From a bacterium (lineage in GTDB: Bacteria; Cyanobacteriota; Vampirovibrionia; Obscuribacterales; Obscuribacteraceae), in the NCBI GenBank assembly GCA_030431355.1, contig JAUIJG010000002.1, forward strand, positions 1 through 36,109: DNA of 36,109 nucleotides, read 5' to 3'. The notes below the pieces were generated by a model. That model was not told the DNA's origin. It did no database searches and saw only the letters and a list, made by a program, of their open reading frames with translations. A program made the translations under genes and the position numbers. Positions 16,113 through 26,073 of this stretch are shown here, in pieces. Numbering within the stretch: position 1 is the first letter of the stretch; each line of letters starts with the position of its first letter.

Positions 16113-17354
16113 TCAAGAACTAACAAGCTGGGTCAGGGTGTTGAGAAGAACGTTCGTGCCATTTTCAATATCCCGGTCATGGCTGTGTTCAAAAGGAGAA
16201 TGGCTCAAGCCCTGGGAGCTTGGGATGAAAATCATTGCCACATCGGTGAGACTCGCCATGGTTTGAGCGTCGTGGGCTGCGCCACTGGGCAATTTCAAAC
16301 TTTTGAGTTGCAAATTGTTCGAAGCTCTCTCAATGGCAAGTTGCAGTCTTTCATCGCACTTGACCGGATCAAGCTCGCCAACGGTTTCGACTCTTGCGCC
16401 CAGCCCCCTCTTTTTAGCCACCATATTCAGCTTCTCTTCAAATGCTGACTGGATAGACCTCAATGTGCTGGAGCAGGGATCCCGCACATCCATAGAGAAG
16501 TGGGTCTCCGCCGGTACAACCCCCATGGCGCCCGGAATATTTTCGACTTTGCCAATGGTGGCACGACTGTGCTCCGAACCCAGCGAATCCAAGATATTTT
16601 CTATATTGGAAGCGAACTCAACAAGACCGGCGAAGGCATCTTTCCTTACGTTCATGGGTGTAGTTCCGGCATGATTGGCTTCTCCAACTAAAACGGCTCT
16701 CCATCGGAAAAGTCCGACAATATCGGTGACCACTCCAATTTGATGATTACCTTTGTCCAGTACCGGACCCTGTTCAATGTGAAGCTCCACAAATGCTTTA
16801 TAGTCGGAAGATGATCTTGACGCGGACAAAACTGAGTCAACAGATCTATCGAAGCGAGCAAGAGCAGTTTCAAGACGCTCACCATCGACATTTACAGCTT
16901 CAACTAATTCATCCCTTGTGTGTTTGCCGCAGATTGCCCTGGAGCCAAGCATGGAACCATAGCGACCCTCTTCGTCGGTGAAAGCGATCAGCTCCAGCGG
17001 ACAAGCGAGATCAATGTTGAGCTCTTTCAGGCGCCTGAGACACTCAAATCCGGCGATAACACAGAGAGCGCCATCAAGATGGCCGCCCGCCGGCACGGAG
17101 TCGATATGGGAACCAGTGGCAACAGCGCTTTAATCCCAGCTTCCCAGCCGGACAAAAACATTTCGAGCGCCGTCCTCTCTGCAGGAGAGACCCGCTTTTT
17201 CGGCAGAATCAATTAGCCACCGCCTGGAAAGCTCCTCTTCTGAGGTAAAAGCCATCCGGTACATACCCTCTTTACCTTCCACCCTCCCCAGGGAGGTAAA
17301 AGCTTCCAGGTCTTTCAGTAGTCTAGTTTTGTCTATTCTAAAATCTGATGCCAT
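16113..17354 (-). pseudogene. M20 hydantoinase/carbamoylase-type amidase interrupted by an in-frame TAA
   Basis: One reading frame encodes a family member of about 413 codons, broken by a single TAA at 17130-17132. Before the stop it reads to NVFVRLGSWD; after it, with no frame change, SAVATGSHIDSVPAGGHLDGA. All expected metal ligands lie after the stop: His in GSHIDS, Asp in GGHLDGA, Glu in FTDEEG, His in VELHIEQ and His in SHSPFEHS. The family hydrolyses N-carbamoyl amino acids, ureido compounds or similar amides. I start at ATG 17354 (MASDFRIDKTRLL) by family alignment; an upstream GTG at 17423 is also open. A GTG at 17096 could restart translation, but it would miss about 85 residues and the first His ligand. 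Sequencing error is possible. Confidence 0.8.
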
Positions 17355-17526
17355 GCTTAGCTGTCGTCCGGAGGTCAGTTCTGCCTGGATTATGAGGGTA
17401 GCAGATTCAAAATTTCCATGCACCGACCCTGAGACCAGGTAAGTTCAAAGCTATTAAAAGCCATTCGAAGTGACCCCCGATCTGCTAGTATTTTAGTCTG
17501 GGCAAGCAATAGAGGGATTAGTTCCA

Positions 17527-18249
17527 TTGATTCTCCGCCAACCTTATAAGGTAATTGTCGCTGAAGACGAAGAGATTGTTCGAGCAGGTCTTGAGCTCTT
17601 AGTAGATTCCTGGTCGGAATTCCAGGTGGTAGGAGAAGCAAAAGACGGCAAAGAGGCCCTGGAAAAGGTAGAACTGATCCAACCGGATATTGTATTGATG
17701 GACGTGGGAATGCCTCGCTTAGACGGTATCCAGGCCACTCACTTGATTAGAAGTCGCTTTCCTGACATCAGGATTACGATGATGACATCCTACACCAATC
17801 CCGATACCGTGTTCGCATCGCTGGCTTCCGGAGCACACGGATACTGCATAAAAGGTTCGTCGGCAGAGAAACTGAAAAGCGGTCTTTCCTGCACCGTTCA
17901 TGGTGACCTGTGGGTTGATAAAGATCTTGCCGGTGAGCTTCTCAAGTATGTTCTAGACGTAAAGAGACAAGTTTCAGAAGGTCAATATCCAGGCGAAGAT
18001 AGAAATCCAGGGAACCTGGACACGTCCCCCGCAGAAGAACCTGAGCCGCAAAGGAGCCTTCTGACCACAAGGGAGATGGACGTATTGAAGCTGATTGTGG
18101 ATGGGAAGAGCAACTCGGAGATTTCAACCGATTTGGAGATAACTCTGAATACGGTAAAGACCCATATCAAACACATTTTCGAAAAACTTTCGGCGACAGA
18201 CAGAACCCAGGCTGCGGTAAACGCTCTCAAACGTGGGGTCATAGATTGA
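17527..18249 (+). CDS. NarL/LuxR-family response regulator
   Basis: This is a 240-residue DNA-binding response regulator. The receiver domain (about 6-122) has the acidic pocket AEDEE, phospho-acceptor Asp59 in VLMDVGMP and Lys109 in YCIKG. An unusually long hydrophilic linker (about 145-176, rich in Pro, Glu and Asp) leads to a LuxR-type helix-turn-helix (about 177-236, LTTREMDVLKLIVDGKSNSEI...TVKTHIKHIFEKL). The TTG start is supported by GAGGGA at 17512-17517, nine bases upstream, and by the family N-terminus. No partner kinase gene is adjacent. It is convergent with the carbonic anhydrase gene. Confidence 0.93.
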   Translation: MILRQPYKVIVAEDEEIVRAGLELLVDSWSEFQVVGEAKDGKEALEKVELIQPDIVLMDVGMPRLDGIQATHLIRSRFPDIRITMMTSYTNPDTVFASLASGAHGYCIKGSSAEKLKSGLSCTVHGDLWVDKDLAGELLKYVLDVKRQVSEGQYPGEDRNPGNLDTSPAEEPEPQRSLLTTREMDVLKLIVDGKSNSEISTDLEITLNTVKTHIKHIFEKLSATDRTQAAVNALKRGVID

Positions 18250-18270
18250 TACTGAAACGACTGGGTGGAC

Positions 18271-19014
18271 CTAATCGGAAAGCCAGCGCACTTTGCCAGA
18301 CTTCAGATCTCGAACCGCTCCCACAATTTTAACTCTCTTGTCTTTGACCGCTTTATTTATTGCCGGACTCTCCAGCAATCTTTTTATCGATAAGCGCACA
18401 TTGGCGTCGATGGTCTCATTTTCCAGAGCTTCTCCGGTTAAATCAGGATGTGCTTTCTTAGTCGACTGCACCGCCGGGCGTATCTCTTTCATAAGCAAGG
18501 GCAACGAGCCCTTAAGGTCCTCACCACCATCTATGGCGGCTCTCACCGCGCCACATTTTGAATGTCCCAAAACAACCACAAGAGGTGTTTTAAGATAAAG
18601 GGAGCCAAACTCGATGGAAGCAAGCTCTGCCGTTTTGCAAACATTTCCGGCAACCCGAACCACAAATAAATCACCGAAGCCTTTGTCGAAGATTAACTCC
18701 ACCGGCACTCTCGCATCGGCACAGCTGAGAACGCTGGCGATGGGAACCTGGCCCTTTTTGGCCGTTCGCAATCTGGTTACAGGATCAATTCTGGGATGTT
18801 TGCTCACGCCTTCCAAATATCTGAGATTCCCAGCTTTAAGCTCTTTCAGAGCGGTGTCGGCATCCGGTCTCTTCTCCTTTGCCTGGCATGAAGCGGCTAG
18901 TGGTCCAACAAGTGGAATAGCCAAGGTCATAGCCACAGGAAGGGTCAGAAACAAAAACGAATTCAACGATCTTTTAAAAAACTGTTTTTTCACTAGTTGC
19001 GCCCACCGTTTCAT
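18271..19014 (-). CDS. Exported beta-class carbonic anhydrase
   Basis: This 247-residue zinc enzyme interconverts CO2 and bicarbonate. Zinc ligands are Cys98 in SCADARVP, His151 and Cys154 in GHSKCGA, and the Asp100-Arg102 dyad is intact. Unlike cytoplasmic family members it carries a long N-terminal export signal: a basic start (MKRWAQLVKKQFFKR), a hydrophobic core (about 18-40), and then AASCQA. This could be cleaved by signal peptidase I after QA or, less surely, lipidated at Cys43. It would thus work outside the cytoplasm, perhaps in bicarbonate supply or pH control. A promoter region of about 145 bases is shared with the divergent giant hybrid kinase. Confidence 0.92.
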   Translation of the reverse strand: MKRWAQLVKKQFFKRSLNSFLFLTLPVAMTLAIPLVGPLAASCQAKEKRPDADTALKELKAGNLRYLEGVSKHPRIDPVTRLRTAKKGQVPIASVLSCADARVPVELIFDKGFGDLFVVRVAGNVCKTAELASIEFGSLYLKTPLVVVLGHSKCGAVRAAIDGGEDLKGSLPLLMKEIRPAVQSTKKAHPDLTGEALENETIDANVRLSIKRLLESPAINKAVKDKRVKIVGAVRDLKSGKVRWLSD

Positions 19015-19058
19015 GGAATCTCAATATTTGCTACCCTGCTTTCGGGAAAAGAAGCCAA

Positions 19059-19080
19059 CCTGAAATTACCGATTTTCAGG
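19059..19080. promoter_or_regulatory. Inverted repeat in the carbonic anhydrase/hybrid kinase divergent region
   Basis: CCTGAAA (19059-19065) and TTTCAGG (19074-19080) are perfect inverted repeats around 8 bases. The heptamer TTACCGA in the loop recurs at 19084-19090. This is a candidate operator shared by the divergent genes; there is no direct evidence of a binding protein. Confidence 0.3.
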
Positions 19081-19159
19081 GAGTTACCGAAAACTTCAAT
19101 GATGCTACCATAACGATAAGGTGGTAGATAATTCGATAGCCGAACAGGAAGAATCCAAG

Positions 19160-22100
19160 ATGAATGATTCCTCAAAGCCAGACTTAGAACCAGACAATGT
19201 TTTGCTGTCAGATTTTGAAGACCCAAGAGTCTTTTACAATGGGTCCTGGTACTCTCTGGCCTATTCCCGGCGCAAGTCAGACAAAGAGCCGGTTGTTATC
19301 AAAACGCTCCTTGACAGCAAGCAGGGTAGATCCGGAGCCCAAACTCTGGAACAAGAACACCGCCTATCAAGATCCAACTCTGAGAACATCTTTTCTTACC
19401 TGAAAGCCTCATCCTACATAGCGGCCCCCGTGCCGATTTTGATTTACGAAGCATCCCAGACCAAAAACCTGAAAGAGCATGTCAAAGGTGGTCTTTTGCC
19501 AGATATTCGGCAGAAGACCACCATCATGAGAAAGTTGGCTCGCGCCCTCGATAAAATACATCAGACAGGCATTCTTCATCTCGATCTTGCCATCGAGAAT
19601 ATTCTGGTAAGCAAGGAGGGGGATCCTCAGATTATAGGTCTGGGCGATGTTTCGCAACTCAAAAGCAATCAAACCAGTTCGGTCGGACCCCAGGAGTTAA
19701 AATCCAGCCTGGTGATTCGCTCGCCGGAACAGAGCGGTCGCATGAGCCTGCCAATAGATAGCCGAACGGACCTTTACGCTCTGGGGCTGGTTTTCTACGA
19801 AATTTTAACTGGAGAGCCACCTTTCACCAGCTCATCCCCGATTGAACTCTTACATGCCCATCTCTCTCTTAGCCCGGAACCTCCTTATCAACTGGACAAA
19901 GCCATTCCGAATCAATTGTCGGATATTGTGCTCAAGCTTCTGGCAAAGTCACCGGAAGATCGATATCAGAGTGCCTATGGACTTGTCTGTGATCTTCTTG
20001 TCCTGGAGAAAGCCCTGCGCCGTAATCACAAACCGGACAGATTTGCCCTGGGCAGAAAAGATATCTCCGACAAACTAAAAATTCCGACGAGACTGTATGG
20101 ACGTGAGAACGAAATAAAAGTATTGAAAGATGCTTTCAAGCAGGTATGTCAGGGTCAAAGCGCCAGGATGATGATGGTGGCTGGCTACTCGGGTATAGGT
20201 AAAACATCCTTGATCAAGGAGCTCTATCCCGCCCTCATAGAAGAGAAAGGATTTTTCCTCACCGGCAAATTTGATCAGTATCGGCAGAGCATTCCTTTTT
20301 CTACCATTTGCGAAGCTTTTCGAGAGCTGATGCACTACCTGCTTACTCTACCGGAGAACGAGGTAGACCATTGGAAGCGAATTCTAAACAAAAAGCTCGG
20401 TGATAGAGCCGGTATTGTTGCCGGTGTCATCCCGGAGATTGAGCTCTTGCTTGGCAAACAGTCTCCACCTCCACCTCTGCCTCACACTGGTGAACAGCAC
20501 CGATTTGATATGGTGCTACAGGAATTTGTCAGAATCTTTGCCGGAGCCGGTCATCCGATGATCCTGGTTTTGGACGACTTACAATGGGCTGATGAAGCCA
20601 GTCTTCGCCTTGTAAAAAATCTGGTTTCGGATCGCAGCATGCAATACCTTATGGTTATCGGCGCTTACCGAGACAATGAAGTAAGCAGTTCACATATACT
20701 CACCAGCACTCTTCAAGAGATGAGAGAATTGGGGGCACCGCTGACAGAGATTAAGTTGGCGCCTTTAGACAGAAGCCAGTTAAACCGACTGATCGCTGAT
20801 TCACTGCGGACTGAACTCTCCATGACCAGCTCCCTGAGCGATGTTTTCCACAGCAAGACCCATGGCAATCCTTTTTTCTCAATTCAACTTCTAAGAACCC
20901 TGCACCAGGATGGACTAATTCACCTGGATATCAAGGAACACCGATGGAACTGGGAACTAGACCAACTTAAAGTCCAGAAAGATTCCGACAATGTTGTGGA
21001 TCTTCTCCTGGCCAGAATGTCCCGACTACCCGAAAGTACCAGGGAAGTTCTAAAAATAGCCGCTTGCCTGGGCAATACTTTCGAGTTAAAGACTCTAGCT
21101 TCAGCATTCGGTAGGGACAACGATCAGCTGGAAAGCGATCTCACCGAAGCCTGCAATCAAGACCTTATTTCCAGGCAAAATGGCACCTTTAAGTTCCTCC
21201 ATGATCGAGTTCAAGAGGCCTCTTATCAACTGCTCCCGAAGAAGGAAAGACCCCTCAAACATTTAGCCATCGCTCGCATTCAATTGAAGACCATCCTCGA
21301 TGGAGATTTAGAGGATAGGATATTCGACATAGTCTCTCACCTGGACAAAGGTCTGGACCTGGTGGAAGAGAAAGAAGAGCAGTTACAGCTTAGCAAAATT
21401 TATCTGATCGCTGGTCGCAAAGCTCGCTCAAATACTGCTTATATCTCAGCTATACAGTATCTCAACTCCGGCATAAGAATGATTGAATCCTTCGGGGAGC
21501 AGTGCTGGATTAGCAATCGAGAAGTCTGTTTTGATCTGTATTACGAAAGGGCTCTTTGCCAGTGGATGGCTGGAAATTTTGATGCTTCGGTAAAACAATT
21601 CCACAATCTTTTGAATCGTTGTGAAACCGTCCTTGAAAAAACAGCCATCTACAAAATGCTTGTTGAGCTGCATACAGCGAAAACAGAGCTGAACAAAGCG
21701 GTGGAAAGCGGTCTCAACGGACTGGATTTACTGGGGATAGAAATGTCCGCCACCCCAAGTGACGAAGAGGTGGCCGACAACTATGACCTACTCTGGCAAG
21801 ACATAAATAACCGCTCTATTGCGAGTTTAAATGATCTGCCTGAGATGAGAGACGATGAAATGAAAGCGGCGCTCGATATTTTGCAAGCGCTTTTCGCAGC
21901 CGGTTTATGCTCCAACCAAAATCTCTTTGTTTTAAGTGCACTGCATATGGTTCGCATCACGCTCTCCCATGGGAATGGTCCCGCCTCCGCCATGGGTTAC
22001 GCGCTCCTGGGTATGGTATTGGGTCCGGTGTTCGGCCGCTATGAAGAAGCTTATGAATTCGGCAAGCTAGCCAGAAAAATAACCGAAGCGGAAGGAATGG

Positions 22101-25100
22101 AAGAATACCGCGCCCGGGTAAATTTCCTCTTTGGAGATAGTATCAATCTATGGATCAACCACCTTAAAACCAATCTGGATTATCTCTATGACGCATTCGA
22201 AGCCACTTCTCGGGCGGGCGATGTAACCTTTTCCGGATACTGCTGCAACCACATAGTTGCAGACTTACTCATACTCGGCCGCGGTCTGGATGAAGTATTT
22301 CAAGAATCCCAGTTTTATATGGACTACATTTTAAAAGTGAATTTCGAAGCTCCAAAAGAGGTCATCAAAGGAATTCAGTGTTTTATTCTCAATATGAGAG
22401 GTCAAACCAATAATTTTTCCACTTTCAGCAATGCCGAATTCAATCAGGCGGCATACGAAGATTACATCGATACATACGATCAGCCCATCGTTATATGCTG
22501 GTATTACATTTTAGTACTGCAAGCTCGATTCTTATCGGGAGATTATGAAGACGCTATAAATGCGGCTGCCAAAGCCAAGACCTACCTGTGGTCGTCTTTA
22601 GGTCATGTTCAGGAAGTGGAATACTGGTTCTACCTGGCTCTATCCATAGCAGGCAACTGGAGCCGATTCGATCAAGAGACGAGGCCGAAGATGATGGCGG
22701 TTCTCGAACAGCATAGCTCCAAACTTAATGAATGGGCCGGAACTTGTCCCACCACTTTCGGAAACAAAGCAGCCCTGGTAATGGCTGAGATAGCAAGAAT
22801 AAAAGGGGAGAATGAGGACGCGGCAAGATTATATGAAGAGGCAATAGGCTCGGCAAGAGAGAATGGATTTACCCAGAACCAGGCCCTGGCCAACGAATTG
22901 TCGCACAAATTTTACCTGGAGAACGGTCTCGTTTCCATCGCCCAGCTTCAACTACAGGAAGCGCATCAGTTGTATAGAAGGTGGCAAGCCTGGGGTAAGG
23001 TTGCTCAACTTGAAAAACAAAATCCACAACTGAAGCCGGCTTTCGCCTCATCTTCCGAATTTGATCTTTTCACTGTTTTAAAAGCAGCCCAGGCTATTTC
23101 AAAAGAGGTCACTCTGGACAGACTGCTGAGCACTCTTATTCAAGTAGCCCTGCAAGCCTCCGGGGCCCAGCGCTGCGTGCTTATTCTGCAGGAAGACAAT
23201 CAATTCTACGTCAGAGCCCAGGGGACGGTATCGGATTTCGAAAAACTAGACAAATTGTCCCAGACAGGCGAGAGCGCGGGCTATATAGAAAGCACGAAAG
23301 TCCCCCTGGAAGACTTTGAGGATATGCCTCTTTCCATAATCAATTACGTGAGAAGAACAAAGTCTTCCCTTGTGCTGGGCAACGCCAACCGCGAAGAGAT
23401 GTTTTTCGGTGACAAGTACATTACAAGGTCAAAAGCCCGGTCTGTTTTCTGCCATCCGATAGTGAAACAAAACAAGGTAGTCGGTCTCTTCTATCTGGAA
23501 AACAACCTGGTGGACAAAATCTTCACCCAAAACAGACTGGACCTGATGGAGCTTCTCTCTACCCAGATAGTCACCTCCCTGGAAAACGTTCTCCTTTTCG
23601 ACAGCATCTCCGACCTGAATAAAGAGTTGGAGCTGAGAGTGAGAGAGAGAACCAAACAGCTTGAGATTTCCAATGCCGAATTATCAGCGGCCAAAGACAT
23701 TGCCGATGAAGCAAACAAAGCGAAAAGTTTCTTTGTCGCCAATATGAGCCATGAAATTAGAACTCCGATGAACGCGGTTATTGGAATGAGTGATCTGTTG
23801 AGTAGAACAAACCTTGGTGAAGACCAGAGTGAGATGGTGAACACCATCCATGAATCCGCCCAGGTGCTACTTAATCTGATCGACGACATTCTCGACTATT
23901 CAAAGATAGAAGCAGGAAAGCTTATTTTTGAAAAAACTTCCTTCAATCTAAAGTCACTACTAGCGGCATCACTGGATCTTTTTGAATCCAAAGCAAGGCA
24001 GAAAGGGATTTCGCTTGCTTCTAATATTGACTCAGAGATTCCCGAGAATCTGGTGGGAGACCCCAACCGGCTGAGACAGATCATTTTGAATCTCCTCAGT
24101 AACGCGATTAAATTCACGGAGAGAGGTGGCGTATCAATTTCAGCGAAGCTCGTTGAAGATAACAAACATTCAAAGCGGGAACGACTTGAAAGTTCTTCGG
24201 TCGTGGTTGAATTCGCGGTCGAAGATACCGGTATCGGCATAGCCGAGGAGGTAGCGGCGAAACTCTTCGAACCATTCTCCCAGGCCAATGAATCAGTGAG
24301 CAGCAAATACGGTGGAACAGGTCTGGGTCTCTCCATAACCAAAAGACTGGTGGAGATGATGGAAGGCACCATCACTCTTGAATCTCAACCTGATATCGGT
24401 TCCACCTTCAGATTCACCGTTAGGTTCCAGGTAGAGACAGGAGGGAAAGAGCTGAAGCAGCCGATTGTCACCTCCACGATAGGCAATAGCTCTCAAGCCA
24501 CTACCATCGAAAGTAAAGCGAAGGTACTTATAGTAGAAGACAATGTGGTCAATCGAAAGTTAGCGTTGATGCAGCTCAAGGAGATTGGCATAGCCGCAAC
24601 CGCCGTAGCAAATGGAAAAGAAGCACTGGATGCAGTGGTTGAAAGTGACTTCTCCTTGATCTTAATGGACTGCCAAATGCCTGTAATGGACGGATTTGAA
24701 GCCACATCGAAGATCAGGCAGCTTGAGAAGATTCAGGGAAGAGCGCATATTCCCATAGTGGCGGTTACTGCCCAGGCCACCGCCGAGCATCGTAAGCGGT
24801 GCCTCGATGCTGGTATGGATGACTTCCTAACAAAGCCCTTCACCTCGGGGAAGCTAAAGAAATTCATTCTGCCCTGGTTACGCTCTCCAATTGGAAAAAA
24901 ATTCAAAGAGGCGGAACAGACGCTCATGGACTCGGATCTTGAGCCGGATGACAATCCTGGCAGTCCAACGGAAGAGAAGTACAATCACTCTTTCAGGGAG
25001 CTTTGCAACAAATTTAGCGAAGAAGAGGCGGAGGCTCTCATGGAAGAATTCTTTCTTTCTGCTCAAGACCTTCTCGAAAAGATGAAAACAGCCATCACAA

Positions 25101-25342
25101 ATCAAGATCATGACACCCTGAAGCTATCCAGTCATGAACTTAAGGGTTTATCCAGCTGCCTTGATTTCAAGGATTTTAACGCTCTCAGTATCAAAGCTAA
25201 CTCCCTGGCCAATGAAGGGAGACTTGAGGTTCTGGAAGATGAGATTTTTGCCTTACTTAGTTCACTCAGCCTTTGCCTTGATAGATATCGAGACCTGCAT
25301 CAGAGAAAGCTGACCGGCAGCATGGTAAAAGAGTTGGAATAA
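19160..25342 (+). CDS. Giant hybrid: Ser/Thr (pseudo)kinase-ATPase-GAF-histidine kinase-receiver-Hpt
   Basis: This is a cytoplasmic signalling protein of about 2060 residues. Residue numbers here count from the GTG at 19121. The order is: kinase-like domain (about 35-305), AAA/STAND-type ATPase (Walker [10 protein letters not shown] near 353-361, Walker [11 protein letters not shown]), a long helical TPR-like region (about 700-1300), GAF (about 1315-1490), coiled coil, HisKA with His1544 in NMSHEIRTP, HATPase ([14 protein letters not shown]), receiver with Asp1850 in LMDCQMP, and Hpt with His2005 in [10 protein letters not shown]. The phosphorelay residues are all present. The kinase-like domain keeps Lys61, Asp155 and Asn160, but DFG is replaced by GLG (173-175), suggesting a pseudokinase. 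I prefer ATG 19160, which has AGGAAG 8 bases upstream. Confidence 0.92.
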   Translation: MNDSSKPDLEPDNVLLSDFEDPRVFYNGSWYSLAYSRRKSDKEPVVIKTLLDSKQGRSGAQTLEQEHRLSRSNSENIFSYLKASSYIAAPVPILIYEASQTKNLKEHVKGGLLPDIRQKTTIMRKLARALDKIHQTGILHLDLAIENILVSKEGDPQIIGLGDVSQLKSNQTSSVGPQELKSSLVIRSPEQSGRMSLPIDSRTDLYALGLVFYEILTGEPPFTSSSPIELLHAHLSLSPEPPYQLDKAIPNQLSDIVLKLLAKSPEDRYQSAYGLVCDLLVLEKALRRNHKPDRFALGRKDISDKLKIPTRLYGRENEIKVLKDAFKQVCQGQSARMMMVAGYSGIGKTSLIKELYPALIEEKGFFLTGKFDQYRQSIPFSTICEAFRELMHYLLTLPENEVDHWKRILNKKLGDRAGIVAGVIPEIELLLGKQSPPPPLPHTGEQHRFDMVLQEFVRIFAGAGHPMILVLDDLQWADEASLRLVKNLVSDRSMQYLMVIGAYRDNEVSSSHILTSTLQEMRELGAPLTEIKLAPLDRSQLNRLIADSLRTELSMTSSLSDVFHSKTHGNPFFSIQLLRTLHQDGLIHLDIKEHRWNWELDQLKVQKDSDNVVDLLLARMSRLPESTREVLKIAACLGNTFELKTLASAFGRDNDQLESDLTEACNQDLISRQNGTFKFLHDRVQEASYQLLPKKERPLKHLAIARIQLKTILDGDLEDRIFDIVSHLDKGLDLVEEKEEQLQLSKIYLIAGRKARSNTAYISAIQYLNSGIRMIESFGEQCWISNREVCFDLYYERALCQWMAGNFDASVKQFHNLLNRCETVLEKTAIYKMLVELHTAKTELNKAVESGLNGLDLLGIEMSATPSDEEVADNYDLLWQDINNRSIASLNDLPEMRDDEMKAALDILQALFAAGLCSNQNLFVLSALHMVRITLSHGNGPASAMGYALLGMVLGPVFGRYEEAYEFGKLARKITEAEGMEEYRARVNFLFGDSINLWINHLKTNLDYLYDAFEATSRAGDVTFSGYCCNHIVADLLILGRGLDEVFQESQFYMDYILKVNFEAPKEVIKGIQCFILNMRGQTNNFSTFSNAEFNQAAYEDYIDTYDQPIVICWYYILVLQARFLSGDYEDAINAAAKAKTYLWSSLGHVQEVEYWFYLALSIAGNWSRFDQETRPKMMAVLEQHSSKLNEWAGTCPTTFGNKAALVMAEIARIKGENEDAARLYEEAIGSARENGFTQNQALANELSHKFYLENGLVSIAQLQLQEAHQLYRRWQAWGKVAQLEKQNPQLKPAFASSSEFDLFTVLKAAQAISKEVTLDRLLSTLIQVALQASGAQRCVLILQEDNQFYVRAQGTVSDFEKLDKLSQTGESAGYIESTKVPLEDFEDMPLSIINYVRRTKSSLVLGNANREEMFFGDKYITRSKARSVFCHPIVKQNKVVGLFYLENNLVDKIFTQNRLDLMELLSTQIVTSLENVLLFDSISDLNKELELRVRERTKQLEISNAELSAAKDIADEANKAKSFFVANMSHEIRTPMNAVIGMSDLLSRTNLGEDQSEMVNTIHESAQVLLNLIDDILDYSKIEAGKLIFEKTSFNLKSLLAASLDLFESKARQKGISLASNIDSEIPENLVGDPNRLRQIILNLLSNAIKFTERGGVSISAKLVEDNKHSKRERLESSSVVVEFAVEDTGIGIAEEVAAKLFEPFSQANESVSSKYGGTGLGLSITKRLVEMMEGTITLESQPDIGSTFRFTVRFQVETGGKELKQPIVTSTIGNSSQATTIESKAKVLIVEDNVVNRKLALMQLKEIGIAATAVANGKEALDAVVESDFSLILMDCQMPVMDGFEATSKIRQLEKIQGRAHIPIVAVTAQATAEHRKRCLDAGMDDFLTKPFTSGKLKKFILPWLRSPIGKKFKEAEQTLMDSDLEPDDNPGSPTEEKYNHSFRELCNKFSEEEAEALMEEFFLSAQDLLEKMKTAITNQDHDTLKLSSHELKGLSSCLDFKDFNALSIKANSLANEGRLEVLEDEIFALLSSLSLCLDRYRDLHQRKLTGSMVKELE

Positions 25343-25399
25343 AAAGCGAAAAGCGAATGGCCTTGCGGCACACTCGCTCTTCTATGTCTCCTGGCTAAA

Positions 25400-25537
25400 C
25401 TAACAACAAGCGGAGGCTTTGACTTTCTTCTTCTTGTCCTGACCTTGCTTTTTGCTCTCCAATTTTTCAGGCTTCTGTTCTTTTGTTGCTTTCTTCTGCT
25501 TGGTATCGGAAGGTTTCTTAGCTTTTTTGTCTGCCAT
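25400..25537 (-). CDS. Small lysine-rich protein (45 residues)
   Basis: This is a short reading frame of 45 codons plus TAG. The ATG at 25535-25537 is preceded by GAGGA at a good spacing of about 8. About 40 percent of residues are Lys, with Gln, Glu, Asp and Ala, beginning MADKKAKKPSDTKQKK and ending VKASACC with two terminal Cys. There is no signal peptide, unlike its divergent neighbour at 25722, which has a similar Lys-rich composition. Histone-like or nucleic-acid binding is conceivable but not shown. The good ribosome site and clear compositional bias argue for a real gene. Confidence 0.6.
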   Translation of the reverse strand: MADKKAKKPSDTKQKKATKEQKPEKLESKKQGQDKKKKVKASACC

Positions 25538-25721
25538 GGAAAAGTCCTCAGAGGTAAATCACCATCTGAGTCTATTTGGCTATTGTGAGAATTTCGTGAG
25601 AGCCCGGTTCAGGAAGGGCAGAGACAATAAGGATGACAAGATTCAATCCTCACACGTTCTTCACAGAGCCTCTCTAAGCTCAACCTGTTTTCGATCAGTC
25701 CAAACCAGGAGCTTATATAAG

Positions 25722-25976
25722 ATGACCTACAAATCCATAATGGCCGCTCTTCTTTCTATGGTAGTAGCCCTCTCAATGATTGCTGTTACTGTTGAAGCCG
25801 CCAATGCCGAAGGCACTACTAAAAACAAAGTTCAGAAAGTCAAAAAGAAAAAGGTTGCTAAGAAGAAAAAAGCTGTCAAGAAAAAGTCCAAAGCAAAAAA
25901 AGCAGCTAAAACCAACAAACCTGCTGCCGAAGAAGCAGCCGGAGATGCAGGTGAAGACTCAGAATCTGCCGAATAG
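25722..25976 (+). CDS. Small exported lysine-rich protein
   Basis: This protein has 84 residues. A signal peptide (about 1-29, hydrophobic [19 protein letters not shown], then ANA) is followed by a mature part of about 55 residues. That part has a strongly basic Lys/Ala/Val half (KVKKKKVAKKKKAVKKKS) and an acidic Ala/Glu/Asp tail. The frame is open far upstream, but I start at ATG 25722: AGGAG at 25707-25711 is well placed and the signal peptide begins there. The mature half resembles histone H1-like or polycation low-complexity tails; envelope or polyanion binding is only a guess. It is divergent from the lysine-rich 45-residue gene. Confidence 0.75.
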   Translation: MTYKSIMAALLSMVVALSMIAVTVEAANAEGTTKNKVQKVKKKKVAKKKKAVKKKSKAKKAAKTNKPAAEEAAGDAGEDSESAE

Positions 25977-26016
25977 GTAACAGACCTCAGTTATTGTCCC
26001 CCATAGATGACCTGGG

Positions 26017-26047
26017 TGCCGCGTCAATTTATTGATGCGGCATCTTT
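26017..26047 (+). terminator. Hairpin between the lysine-rich gene and the OmpR-type operon
   Basis: TGCCGCGTCAAT (26017-26028) pairs with ATTGATGCGGCA (26031-26042) over 12 positions, with one G-T pair and a 2-base loop, followed by TCTTT. The T tract is short and the loop is tight, so it may be a moderate terminator of the 25722 gene or a regulatory structure just ahead of the next gene. Confidence 0.55.
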
Positions 26048-26060
26048 ATCGTCCTGGAGA

Positions 26061-26066
26061 TATAAT
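26061..26066 (+). promoter_or_regulatory. Consensus -10 box close to the OmpR-type gene start
   Basis: A perfect TATAAT lies 7 bases before ATG 26074. If used, the transcript would begin at or next to the start codon and be nearly leaderless. No good -35 is found 16-18 bases upstream. Confidence 0.35.
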
Positions 26067-26073
26067 CTTACCC

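Noticed and set aside
17096..17132. Frameshift as the cause of the amidase interruption
   Set aside because: Both halves translate in the same frame, with only a TAA between them; no base insertion or deletion is needed.
23896..24375. Minus-strand 159-codon Ser-rich frame opposite the hybrid kinase
   Set aside because: It lies opposite the conserved histidine-kinase domains, and its Ser/Leu-rich composition is typical of an antisense shadow.
25722..25976. Lys-Ala repeats of the exported small protein as evidence for a histone H1-type nucleoid protein
   Set aside because: A clear signal peptide indicates export, so a nucleoid role is unlikely; composition alone is not evidence of homology.
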